A DNA stretch of 64,000 nucleotides, taken from Acinetobacter tibetensis (GTDB lineage: Bacteria > Pseudomonadota > Gammaproteobacteria > Pseudomonadales > Moraxellaceae). Positions 12,178-24,693 of this stretch are shown piece by piece. Position 1 is the first letter of the stretch. Every line of letters begins with the position of its first letter. The stretch lies in the NCBI RefSeq assembly GCF_023824315.1, contig NZ_CP098732.1, positions 1-64,000 of the forward strand, read 5' to 3'. The position numbers and the translations under genes were made by a program. The notes under the pieces are model-generated. The model did no database searches, was not told the origin of the DNA, and saw only the letters and a list, made by a program, of their open reading frames with translations.

Positions 12178-13185
12178 TTATTCCCCGCCTAGTGAGCATT
12201 CAAAATTGGTGCGCTCAACGGTACATCTGGCTTTTTTCAGCACCGTCATCATGGTGGGATCATAGATACCTTGTTGGGTCAGATCCATCCGCGCATCACG
12301 CAACAATTTTTGATATTTTTCTTTGTCATCTTTGTTCAGTTGCATACGATATTTGCTCGGAATAGTGGCTTCTACACGCTGCACCATAGCAAAATTTCTA
12401 GGTAGTTGGCGGACAAACCATTGCCGAGATTGGGCAGCAAAACCCTCTGGAAATTGTTCTGGTCGAATAATCAGGTCTGCCGTGACATTTAATACCGGAA
12501 AATTGATCATTGCGCCGTTATTGCCCAAACCTTTATAAATCTCAAGAGGTTTAAAGGCATAAGCAGGCGCGGGCACGACATCGACTTCATTCTGATTAAA
12601 TTTTTTCACAAAATTGGAAATTTCAGACATGACAGGAACAGCATTAATGCGTTTCACCATAATTTTTTGTGCCTGATCAAACTCCATCACTGCAATTTTT
12701 TTACCGTTGAGTTTTTCAATGGTATTGACTGATTTATCCCGTACAAATAAGTAGGCTGGGCCAATCTGACCAATCCCTGCAACTTCATAGGTCTCTTTAC
12801 CTGATTTGGTGATGAGGCGTTTCTGATTTCGTTTGTCTAAAACATAAATAATGGCTTTCTGCGCAATCGCGTTATTGGGTACCCCACCCAAGGCATCAAT
12901 TGAACCTGCAAATTTATTATAATTACGGGCACGCATGGAGGTCATATAAAAACCGTCACATTTTCCAGCTTTGAAGTCTTGGTCTAATTTGGCTTCATCT
13001 TTGTAAGCCGTTAGGTCTATATTGGCGCCCCAGTTTTTACTGACCAATGCCCATTCTTCAAGAAACTTATAAGAGTCTCCAGATTTGCCAAGCAAATCGA
13101 AAACGCAAACATTAATATTTGCATGCGCTAAATTGGACAAATTGAATAGTGTTGCTGTAGACAAGACAAAAAAGGCTTTTCTCAT
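12178..13185 (-). CDS. AdeT-like putative periplasmic solute-binding protein (copy 3)
   Basis: A 335-residue secreted protein with a signal peptide ending LAHA and the shared family landmarks: CVFDLLGKSG, FKAGKCDG, FDQAQKIMV, KPLEIYKGLGNNGA, and RC...FEC at the C-terminus. The ATG at 13185 is preceded by GAGGTG with proper spacing. The upstream region (from 13186) holds the 22-bp palindrome seen also before copy 2 and is shared with the divergent ABC-F gene. Three tandem copies, each apparently with its own promoter, suggest duplication with divergence in ligand or expression. Confidence 0.85.
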   Translation of the reverse strand: MRKAFFVLSTATLFNLSNLAHANINVCVFDLLGKSGDSYKFLEEWALVSKNWGANIDLTAYKDEAKLDQDFKAGKCDGFYMTSMRARNYNKFAGSIDALGGVPNNAIAQKAIIYVLDKRNQKRLITKSGKETYEVAGIGQIGPAYLFVRDKSVNTIEKLNGKKIAVMEFDQAQKIMVKRINAVPVMSEISNFVKKFNQNEVDVVPAPAYAFKPLEIYKGLGNNGAMINFPVLNVTADLIIRPEQFPEGFAAQSRQWFVRQLPRNFAMVQRVEATIPSKYRMQLNKDDKEKYQKLLRDARMDLTQQGIYDPTMMTVLKKARCTVERTNFECSLGGE

Positions 13186-13248
13186 TATTTCACCTCATTT
13201 TTTTGATTTTTCAGGAACAAATTTATATAACCATGTTTTTTTTGAATA

Positions 13249-13270
13249 AAATAGAGTTTTTACTCTATTT
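13249..13270. promoter_or_regulatory. Palindrome upstream of adeT-like copy 3
   Basis: Perfect arms AAATAGAGT (13249-13257) and ACTCTATTT (13262-13270) with a TTTT spacer, 64 bp upstream of the start codon. It matches the element at 12038-12059. Confidence 0.65.
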
Positions 13271-13369
13271 CCGACCGATAACATTTTAGTGTATATGCGG
13301 TTGGTATTTTTTCTTTTCTAAGCGACTTCCTTTAGAATAGCGCTAACTTTTTATCTGCCAGTGTTTGTG

Positions 13370-15301
13370 ATGATCCAATTAGACCAACTTTCGATTCGTC
13401 GTGGTGGACGCGTACTCTTCCAAAAAGCCTCGATGCAATTACATCCAGGTTGGAAAATTGGTTTAACTGGCGTAAATGGCGCTGGTAAATCAACCTTATT
13501 TTCTGCGCTCTTGGGGGGGATGGAGTCCGACGGGGGATCTTTAACCCGTCCTGCGGTGTGGACCGTTGCCCATATGGCACAAGAAATCAAAGCTTTAGAC
13601 ATGAAAGCAATTGATTTTGTTTTATCAGGCGACGAAGAATATTGGGAAATTCAGAACAAACTGGATCATCCTGAAAACTTAAGTGATGATGAACTTGCTC
13701 ATTTATATGGACGCTTTGATGAAATTCATGGTTATTCAGCCGCGGCTAAAGCATCACAACTCATGGCTGGTTTAGGTTTCTTTGAACATCAATCACAACT
13801 CGATGTTTCAAGTTTCTCGGGCGGTTGGCGTATGCGTCTGAACCTTGCGCGTACCCTCATGAGTCGTTCAGATTTACTGTTGCTGGATGAACCGACCAAC
13901 CATTTAGACTTAGATGCTATTCTTTGGTTAGAAGATTGGTTGAAAGCCTACGAAGGAACTTTGGTTCTTATTTCGCATGACCGTGATTTCTTGGATGCGA
14001 TTACCGACCATATTTTACATATCGAAAATCAAGAACTGATTTTATATACCGGTAACTACTCGACCTTCGAACGTACTCGTAGTGAGCGTTTGGCACAACA
14101 ACAACAAGCCTACGAAAAGCAATTAGAAACACGTGCACATTTGCAAAAATATATCGACCGCTTTAAAGCGCAAGCCACCAAAGCCAAACAAGCGCAAAGT
14201 CGAATTAAACAATTGGAACGTATGCAGGAACTTTCTGCAGCGCATGTCGATACGCCGTTTACCTTTAGTTTCCGTGAACCAAGTAAAATGAGTTCACCTT
14301 TACTGGAACTTGAAACTGCCGATATTGGTTACGGTGAAAAACTGATTGTGACCAATGTGAATTTGCAAATTACCCCGACCAGTCGAATTGGTTTATTGGG
14401 AATGAATGGCGCAGGTAAATCAACCTTGATTAAATCACTGGTTGGCGATCTAAAACTATTACAAGGAACGCGTAAAGATTCTGAACTGCTGAATATTGGT
14501 TATTTTGCTCAGCATCAAATGGATGCTTTGGATGGTAACGCCAGCCCAATGTTGCAATTGGCGCGTATTGCCGACAAAAAAATTAGTGAAGCCAGTTTAC
14601 GTTCTTTCTTAGGCAGCTTTGGTTTTAGTGGCGAACGTATGGACACGCCAAGTGAAAGTTTCTCTGGTGGTGAACGAGCGCGTTTGGCTTTAGCACTCAT
14701 TGTATGGCAACGTCCAAACGTATTAATTCTAGACGAACCCACCAACCATTTAGACTTAGATATGCGCCATGCACTAACAATGGCATTACAAGACTTTGAA
14801 GGTGCGGTGGTTCTGGTTTCGCATGAACGCCAACTCATTGCTTCCGTTTGTGATGAGTTGATCTTGGTTCACGCAGGTCAAAGTCGTGAATTTGATGGTG
14901 ACTTGACGGCTTATGCAGAATGGTTACGTCAAGCACGTATCGATATGATGAAGAATGGCCAACAACCGTCTGCTCCAGTTCAATCCCAAGTTGAAGTGAA
15001 ACCCACTATTTCTAAACTGGACAAAGAGGCTCAACGTAAAGAAGCAGCTCGTCAACGTGAACTCAGTCGTCCAATTCGTAAAAATATTGAAAAAAATGAA
15101 GTTCAGATCGCCAAAGTTCAGCCGCGCTTAGCAGAAATTGAAGTTTTATTGGGCGATCCTACGCTATATGAAGCAAACCGAAAGGACGATTTGCTGAAAT
15201 TGATGGATGAACAAAATCAGTTAAAAGCAAAATTAGAGCAAATTGAAGAAGAGATGCTGACCTTAATGATGGAATTAGAAGCGTTGGAAAGCGCATTTTA
15301 A
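13370..15301 (+). CDS. yheS: ABC-F family ATPase, YheS type
   Basis: Soluble tandem ABC ATPase of the ABC-F class, which acts on ribosomes rather than in transport. The 643-residue protein has two ATPase cassettes (Walker A near 34-41, GVNGAGKS, and near 344, GMNGAGKS; signatures SGGWRMRLNLA and SGGERARLALA), an interdomain linker rich in Ala, Lys and Gln around 230-290, and a charged C-terminal coiled coil (about 550-640). Length and sequence follow E. coli YheS closely. The start is the ATG at 13370. Two in-frame GTGs just upstream are less likely. No transmembrane segment is present. Confidence 0.92.
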   Translation: MIQLDQLSIRRGGRVLFQKASMQLHPGWKIGLTGVNGAGKSTLFSALLGGMESDGGSLTRPAVWTVAHMAQEIKALDMKAIDFVLSGDEEYWEIQNKLDHPENLSDDELAHLYGRFDEIHGYSAAAKASQLMAGLGFFEHQSQLDVSSFSGGWRMRLNLARTLMSRSDLLLLDEPTNHLDLDAILWLEDWLKAYEGTLVLISHDRDFLDAITDHILHIENQELILYTGNYSTFERTRSERLAQQQQAYEKQLETRAHLQKYIDRFKAQATKAKQAQSRIKQLERMQELSAAHVDTPFTFSFREPSKMSSPLLELETADIGYGEKLIVTNVNLQITPTSRIGLLGMNGAGKSTLIKSLVGDLKLLQGTRKDSELLNIGYFAQHQMDALDGNASPMLQLARIADKKISEASLRSFLGSFGFSGERMDTPSESFSGGERARLALALIVWQRPNVLILDEPTNHLDLDMRHALTMALQDFEGAVVLVSHERQLIASVCDELILVHAGQSREFDGDLTAYAEWLRQARIDMMKNGQQPSAPVQSQVEVKPTISKLDKEAQRKEAARQRELSRPIRKNIEKNEVQIAKVQPRLAEIEVLLGDPTLYEANRKDDLLKLMDEQNQLKAKLEQIEEEMLTLMMELEALESAF

Positions 15302-15320
15302 TTCTTTAAATGACAAAAAT

Positions 15321-15354
15321 AGAAAAAGCACAACGTTAACGTTGTGCTTTTTCT
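15321..15354. terminator. Terminator after the ABC-F gene, perfect palindrome
   Basis: A perfect 34-bp palindrome whose arms start AGAAAAAGCACAACGTT (15321-15337), ending in a T-rich arm. It lies 20 bp after the stop codon. Confidence 0.85.
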
Positions 15355-15510
15355 ACATATAAGTACTAACAGCAAAAGCAAAAAACACATTAAATGAAAA
15401 TAAATATGCGATTTACGTTTGAAAATGATTAAAAAATGAATGAAAAACTAGTTTTTTGCATTGTTTTGTTGAAAAAACCAACACACGTGCAAAATAATTT
15501 AAAAAGGGTA

Positions 15511-15538
15511 TTGCAAGGGTTGGGAAATGCTGTAGAAT
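15511..15538 (+). promoter_or_regulatory. rRNA operon promoter P1
   Basis: TTGCAA (15511-15516), a 16-bp spacer, and TAGAAT (15533-15538) preceded by TG. It lies about 340 bp upstream of 16S. Confidence 0.65.
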
Positions 15539-15649
15539 GCACATCCATCGGCGGTGATGTTGATTAAAACTTGTTGAGAAACAAGGATTTAGCCCAAGCG
15601 GTAGAATCTGGAAGTCTTGAAGAGGTTTAAAAATAATTAACAAAACCTG

Positions 15650-15677
15650 TTGACTTTAACTTAGATTAGAGTAACAT
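15650..15677 (+). promoter_or_regulatory. rRNA operon promoter P2
   Basis: TTGACT (15650-15655), a 16-bp spacer and TAACAT (15672-15677), about 200 bp upstream of 16S. Tandem promoters are usual for rRNA operons. The rest of the 15355-15879 stretch is the transcribed leader, with no ORF that I credit. Confidence 0.65.
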
Positions 15678-15728
15678 AGCCGACCTAGCTTGATGATGAC
15701 GAGTCATCAAGAAGATCATTAAGAGATT

Positions 15729-15751
15729 ATGAAGAACAACTTGTGTGGATT
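15729..15751 (+). other. 5' half of the pre-16S processing stem
   Basis: The leader segment 15729-15751 (ATGAAGAACAACTTG plus TGTGGATT) is complementary to 17440-17463 just after 16S, apart from one three-base slip. The two would form a long duplex looping out the whole 16S, the usual RNase III processing substrate. Confidence 0.7.
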
Positions 15752-15879
15752 TTTACTGATTGATTGATCGAAATTATTTTCATTGATTGATGGTAGAAAT
15801 TACTCGAAGTTTATTTGAGAAATATTTGTCAGAAAATTGATGAGCCAAGATTGGTACCCTTATAGGTACTACTGATTTT

Positions 15880-17416
<1,537 letters not shown>

Positions 17417-17477
17417 ACGAAAGATTGACGATTGGTAAGAATCCACAACAAGTTGTTCTTCATGACGATGTATCTGA

Positions 17478-17554
<77 letters not shown>

Positions 17555-17625
17555 AATCTGACTAACGAAGCATTTGAAGAAATGCTGAATACAGAAAAAC
17601 AGAGACATTAACTTATTGATAAGCT

Positions 17626-17701
17626 GGGGACTTAGCTTAGTTGGTAGAGCGCCTGCTTTGCACGCAGGAGGTCAGGAGTTCGACTCTCCTAGTCTCCACC
17701 A
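17626..17701 (+). tRNA. alaT: tRNA-Ala (TGC)
   Basis: A 76-nt cloverleaf starting GGGGACTTAGCTTAG with loop CTTTGCACG (anticodon TGC) and an encoded CCA end. It is the second tRNA of the 16S-23S spacer. Confidence 0.96.
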
Positions 17702-18065
17702 TATATTGAATATCAATATATAAGCTAAGTAGTTAGATTATAGAAATTAGTGAATAGAGATTGGAAGATCTTGTTTTATTAACTTCTGTGATTTATCACA
17801 GTTTCCTGACCTGACGAAGGCTGGAAAAATCATTAACAGAATATATTTGAGTTGAAATAATTTGTTCATACTCGTTGAAAACGACATAGGCAACTATGAA
17901 GTGATTAAATGAGTTACTAGCGAAATTAACTGAATCAAGCGTTTTGGTATGTGAATTGAATTGAAGCTGTACCGTGTTTAAGTACACAGAACAACAAACT
18001 GTATGATCGAGCAATCGATCTGTCCTAGTACTACTTGTAGGTGCTACGACTGTTTGGGGTTGTAT
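17702..18065 (+). other. 16S-23S spacer after tRNA-Ala
   Basis: A 364-bp AT-rich spacer with no gene that I can support. Its last part (18049-18065) begins the stem that pairs with 20951-20975 after 23S and brackets pre-23S rRNA for processing. Confidence 0.7.
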
Positions 18066-20959
<2,894 letters not shown>

Positions 20960-21130
20960 ACAACACCCAAACAGTTGGTGTTGTGGTTCAAATCACTGCA
21001 AATAACTTGATTTAGTTATAAAGCTAGATACAATATCCAACTCAAATATACCTGTTAATAACTCATTTGACGAAAGTTAGGCATACACGCTGTGTAAATA
21101 AGACCATAACGAATAGTCATAAACAGTTGT

Positions 21131-21245
21131 GCTGGCGACAATAGCAAGAGTGAACCACCTGATCCCTTCCCGAACTCAGAAGTGAAACCTCTTAGCGCTG
21201 ATGGTAGTGTGGGGTTACCCATGTGAGAGTAAGTCATCGCCAGCT
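21131..21245 (+). rRNA. rrf: 5S ribosomal RNA
   Basis: About 115 nt. GCTGGCGA at the 5' end pairs with TCGCCAGC at the 3' end, and the body contains the conserved CCCGAACTCAGAAGTGAAAC. It is the last gene of the rRNA operon. Confidence 0.95.
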
Positions 21246-21254
21246 CATTTATTC

Positions 21255-21290
21255 AAACACCCCCTAACCAACGTTAGGGGGTGTTTTTTA
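21255..21290 (+). terminator. rRNA operon terminator
   Basis: A 14-bp perfect stem, AAACACCCCCTAAC (21255-21268) and its complement (21273-21286), with a CAAC loop and a T tail. Confidence 0.9.
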
Positions 21291-21611
21291 TTGCATATTA
21301 ATAAATAAAAGATGAAAATTATTCAAAGAAGATGATCAATTTGCAAAGCAAGCTAACTTTGGTCTTATTGTTTCAGAATTTACGTTTAATACTATGATTT
21401 TAAATAAATAATTATTAATGATTGCAATATAAGTAACGTTTTTACTAGATTTTAAAGTCTATTTAGCACTTAAATTACTGATGAAATGTTCCATTTGATA
21501 GGTTAAATACCTTATAGGTATATTTTTATACCCTTGAGGTTTTAGACAAAAAATGAACCGCTATTCATTGTATGTTGACAATAAAAATCTCACAATTGGA
21601 GGTGAGTAGAA
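21291..21611 (+). other. Upstream region of the AAHS transporter
   Basis: An AT-rich 321-bp gap with no gene. It holds an operator-like repeat, ATACC-TTATA-GGTAT at 21507-21521, flanked by further TACC and GGTA half-sites, and a strong ribosome site GGAGGTGA just before the next gene. Confidence 0.5.
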
Positions 21612-22973
21612 ATGACAGCGACAACAATGAATGTAAATGCTGTAATTGATCAGGCTAAATTTAAACCTTTTCATTTAACGGTTGTTTTGTGGTGTTTATT
21701 TGTAGTTTTGTTTGATGGTTATGATTTGGCGATTAATGGCGTTGCCTTACCTTTATTAATGAAAGAGTGGGGAATGACTGCAGTACAAGCGGGAATGCTA
21801 GCCAGTACAGCTTTGGCAGGCATGATGTTTGGTGCCATGTTATTTGGTATGTTGGCCGATAAAATTGGTCGTAAAAAAGTCATTATTATCTGTGTCACAT
21901 TGTTTAGTAGTTTTACTTTTGCGGGTGGTTTCGCATCTAACCCAACTGAATTTGGTATTTTACGTTTTATCGCGGGTTTAGGGATTGGTGGCGTTTTACC
22001 TAACTTGGTGGCACTCACTTCAGAATATGCACCACAAAAATTTCGTAGTACTTTGGTGACGGCTATGTTTAGCGGTTATGCGATGGGTGGGATTATGGCA
22101 GCATTATTGGGTGCTGCATTTACGCCAAGCTTTGGTTGGCAAATTATGTTCTTCATTGCAGGTATCCCGCTTTTATTTGTGCCAATTTTATGGAAATTCT
22201 TACCTGAATCAGTCACTTTTTTGGTCAAGGCTCAGCAAACGGAAAAAGCACGCGATATTATTCAACGTCTTGTACCTGCGGAAACAGTAACTTCAAATAC
22301 AGTTTTAGTGCTCAATGAAGCTAAAGTTCCAGATGCTTCTGTCTCAGCGCTATTTAAAAATGGCCGTGCCATGGGAACTATTTTATTCTGGAGCTGTTTC
22401 TTCATGTGTTTGCTGATGGTTTATGCCTTAGGTAGCTGGTTACCAAAACTCATGATGGCTGCGGGTTATTCATTGGGTAGTAGCTTAATGTTCCTGCTTT
22501 CTTTGAACATTGGTGCAGTTATTGGTACAGCGGGTGGCGGTATTCTTGCCGATCGCTTCCATTTAAAACCAGTGATTATCAGTATGCTGATTGTGGGGGC
22601 ATTGGCGCTTGTTGGTTTAGGTTTTAATTCTCCACAACCTGTGATTTATTTATTGGTGGCATTGGCAGGTGCAGCTTCGATTGGCTGTAGTATTTTGCTG
22701 TATAGCTATGTCGCGCAATATTACCCATTGGCAGTTCGTTCTACGGGTTTAGGATGGGCATCTGGTATTGGTCGTGTCGGAGCCATTGTAGGTCCAATCG
22801 TGATTGGTATGTTATTAGGAATGGAACTTCCGCATAAAATGAACTTCATTGCGGTTGCGATTCCTGCAATTATTGCGGCTTTTGCGGTTTCTTTTATTAA
22901 AACTAATCAAGCAGAAGAAGTGGCTGAAGTGCCTACAACATCTCAAGCGACCAAACAAAGATCCTATAGTTAA
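21612..22973 (+). CDS. MFS aromatic acid:H+ symporter (AAHS family)
   Basis: A 453-residue inner-membrane transporter with about 12 predicted membrane segments. The family mark DGYDLAING in helix 1 and GRK-type loops after helix 2 (ADKIGRKK) place it in the AAHS group with PcaK, BenK and VanK, which import benzoate, 4-hydroxybenzoate or related acids. The exact substrate cannot be read from sequence. The long central loop (about 210-255) and the short polar tail are normal. It has an excellent ribosome site, stands alone, and ends at its own terminator. Confidence 0.88.
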   Translation: MTATTMNVNAVIDQAKFKPFHLTVVLWCLFVVLFDGYDLAINGVALPLLMKEWGMTAVQAGMLASTALAGMMFGAMLFGMLADKIGRKKVIIICVTLFSSFTFAGGFASNPTEFGILRFIAGLGIGGVLPNLVALTSEYAPQKFRSTLVTAMFSGYAMGGIMAALLGAAFTPSFGWQIMFFIAGIPLLFVPILWKFLPESVTFLVKAQQTEKARDIIQRLVPAETVTSNTVLVLNEAKVPDASVSALFKNGRAMGTILFWSCFFMCLLMVYALGSWLPKLMMAAGYSLGSSLMFLLSLNIGAVIGTAGGGILADRFHLKPVIISMLIVGALALVGLGFNSPQPVIYLLVALAGAASIGCSILLYSYVAQYYPLAVRSTGLGWASGIGRVGAIVGPIVIGMLLGMELPHKMNFIAVAIPAIIAAFAVSFIKTNQAEEVAEVPTTSQATKQRSYS

Positions 22974-22988
22974 GGTGTTGATGTCGAT

Positions 22989-23014
22989 AAGAGCCTCTTG
23001 ATGAGGCTCTTTTT
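22989..23014 (+). terminator. Terminator of the AAHS transporter
   Basis: AGAGCCTC (22990-22997) and GAGGCTCT (23003-23010) with a 5-nt loop and a T run, 17 bp after the stop codon. Confidence 0.85.
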
Positions 23015-23040
23015 ATTGAGATATAGACATGATACAAATA

Positions 23041-23162
23041 AAAAAGCCCCGATATCCTATCGAGGCTTTTTCGTATTTCATGAAAGGTAAAACTCCTGTA
23101 ATACCTCAACGTCCTATTGTCGTCTCTTTATTGTTATTCTAAGGAACATCCTGTTCCTGTAT
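23041..23162 (-). ncRNA. Predicted CsrA/RsmA-titrating small RNA, copy A
   Basis: Predicted RNA of about 122 nt read leftward. It has four hairpins with GGA in the loop (GGA at 23149-23151, 23112-23114, 23094-23096 and 23055-23057). The first is GGAACA-GGA-TGTTCC. The third is AC-AGGA-GT inside a GGTA/TACC stem. The fourth GGA is in the loop of the terminator stem GCCTCGAT/ATCGGGGC (23046-23066), which is followed by six Ts. A -10-like TACATT lies at 23169-23174 and a GacA-box-like site is centred about 65 bp upstream of the inferred start near 23162. The same order, spacing and promoter layout recur at 53043-53171. CsrA binds ACAGGAUGU-type loops, so sequestration of CsrA is the inferred role. 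The 5' end is an estimate. Confidence 0.82.
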
Positions 23163-23217
23163 GAGTTCAATGTACCCTGAAATCGGATTTGGGTATAGGC
23201 GTCTTTGCTGCATTCCT

Positions 23218-23235
23218 TGTACGCTTTGGCTGACA
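23218..23235 (-). promoter_or_regulatory. GacA-box-like site for small RNA A
   Basis: The minus strand reads TGTCAG-N6-CGTACA, matching the GacA/UvrY upstream activating sequence TGTAAG-N6-CTTACA with one change per half. Its centre is about 55 bp from the -10, as in copy B. Confidence 0.65.
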
Positions 23236-23337
23236 TAGATTCAATCTTAGATAGATTTGAAAGCTACATATTCACTCTGTTTATCGGAAGAGGGTTTGGT
23301 TAGATTGAATAGAAATAAGACCTGTAGTGAGGGCATA

Positions 23338-24498
23338 ATGAACTATTCAAAGTACGGTTTGCTTTTGTGGCTCGGATTCCTTAGTTCGGTGTCTATTTTA
23401 GCCTGTCATGCACAAGATAAGGCAGCAGATGAACCAAATTCGCAAGCCGCCAAAGCCACGCTTTCTCAGCCCTATAAAATCAGAAAAATGGGGGAGTTTA
23501 ATGAACCTTGGGCGATAGCCGTGTTGCCCGATCAGCACTTATTAATTACCGAAAAAGCAGGAAAGCTGTTTGTGTTTAATCCCAAAACACAGCAAAAAAT
23601 AGCTGTAGAGGGAGTTCCGCAGGTTGCCTATGGTGGTCAAGGCGGTTTGGGTGACGTGGTGCTGCATCCAGATTTTAAACAGAATCATATCATTTATTTC
23701 AGTTATGCCGAACAAGGTAAAGGTGGCTATGGTGCAGTAGTTGTGCGTGCAGTTTTAGATGAGCAACTACCCAATCAACCACGATTAATCGACTTGCAGC
23801 CGATTTGGCGACAAGTGCCCAAAGTTTCAGGACAAGGTCATTATGCACATCGCTTGGCTTTTGATTCAGCAGGAAAATTATGGATTAGTTCAGGCGAACG
23901 ACAGAAGTTTCAACCTGCGCAAGATATGCAGAGCAATTTGGGTAAAATTCTGCGCTTGAATGAAGATGGTTCACCAGCAGCAGGGAATCCATTTATGGCT
24001 CAAGGTCCGATTGCGGCACAAATTTGGAGCCTAGGTCATCGAAACCCTTTGGGGATGGCTTTCGATGCACAAGGGCAGCTTTGGGTTGCTGAAATGGGAC
24101 CTCGTGGTGGCGATGAGTTCAACCGTATTCGCAAATCTGCAAATTATGGTTACCCAATTGTGTCGAATGGGGATCATTATAGCGGACGTGATATTCCTGA
24201 TCATACGACTCGTCCAGAGTTTCAAGCCCCTGAAATTAGTTGGACCCCAGTCATTTCTCCATCGAGTTTAATCTTCTATCGAGGTTCTGAATTCCCGAAA
24301 TGGACCAATAAAGCATTGATTGGTGGACTGTCTTCACAGGCGATTATTGTAGTAGATACGCAAACTGTGCCTGTACAGGAAGTGCAACGTTTAGCCATGA
24401 AACAGCGAATTCGTGGTTTGGTTGAAACACAGGATGGTTCAATTTGGGGAATAGAAGATGGTAAAAATGCGGCTTTGTTTCAACTAACGGCACCTTAA
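23338..24498 (+). CDS. PQQ-dependent sugar dehydrogenase, predicted lipoprotein
   Basis: Soluble-type aldose dehydrogenase of the GSDH/YliI family, a six-bladed beta-propeller using PQQ and calcium to oxidise sugars. The 386-residue protein starts at ATG 23338, preceded by GAGGG. A longer in-frame start at 23257 is unlikely. The N-terminus has a hydrophobic signal ending ILAC, a probable lipobox, so it may be membrane-anchored. The family motifs EPWAIAVLPD, GGQGGLGDVVLHPDF, SLGHRNPLGMAFD and EMGPRGGDE are present. It is transcribed away from small RNA A and shares that upstream region. Confidence 0.87.
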   Translation: MNYSKYGLLLWLGFLSSVSILACHAQDKAADEPNSQAAKATLSQPYKIRKMGEFNEPWAIAVLPDQHLLITEKAGKLFVFNPKTQQKIAVEGVPQVAYGGQGGLGDVVLHPDFKQNHIIYFSYAEQGKGGYGAVVVRAVLDEQLPNQPRLIDLQPIWRQVPKVSGQGHYAHRLAFDSAGKLWISSGERQKFQPAQDMQSNLGKILRLNEDGSPAAGNPFMAQGPIAAQIWSLGHRNPLGMAFDAQGQLWVAEMGPRGGDEFNRIRKSANYGYPIVSNGDHYSGRDIPDHTTRPEFQAPEISWTPVISPSSLIFYRGSEFPKWTNKALIGGLSSQAIIVVDTQTVPVQEVQRLAMKQRIRGLVETQDGSIWGIEDGKNAALFQLTAP

Positions 24499-24693
24499 TG
24501 GTCATGATTTCAGATCATAACCGTGTGGTTGAGAAGTCTGAGGCTGTTTGCTGTTTTTGTTTCAAAATAAGGTTTGTATCATGAGATCCTCGGATGATGC
24601 CTCAAGCAAAAATTGAGGTTGACTTCAAAAAAGCCTGATTTTTCTTTGTACTGAAGTGACTTAGCATCGCACTACGATCATTTGAGGAAGAGC

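Noticed and set aside
22989..23070. Reading the hairpin at 23046-23066 as only a second terminator for the AAHS transporter.
   Set aside because: The transporter already has a strong terminator at 22990-23010. The hairpin belongs with three upstream GGA hairpins on the minus strand and is mirrored at 53050-53068.
24600..24618. Hairpin CCTCAA/TTGAGG before the TSUP gene as a terminator.
   Set aside because: Only a 6-bp stem and no T run follows. It is too weak to call.
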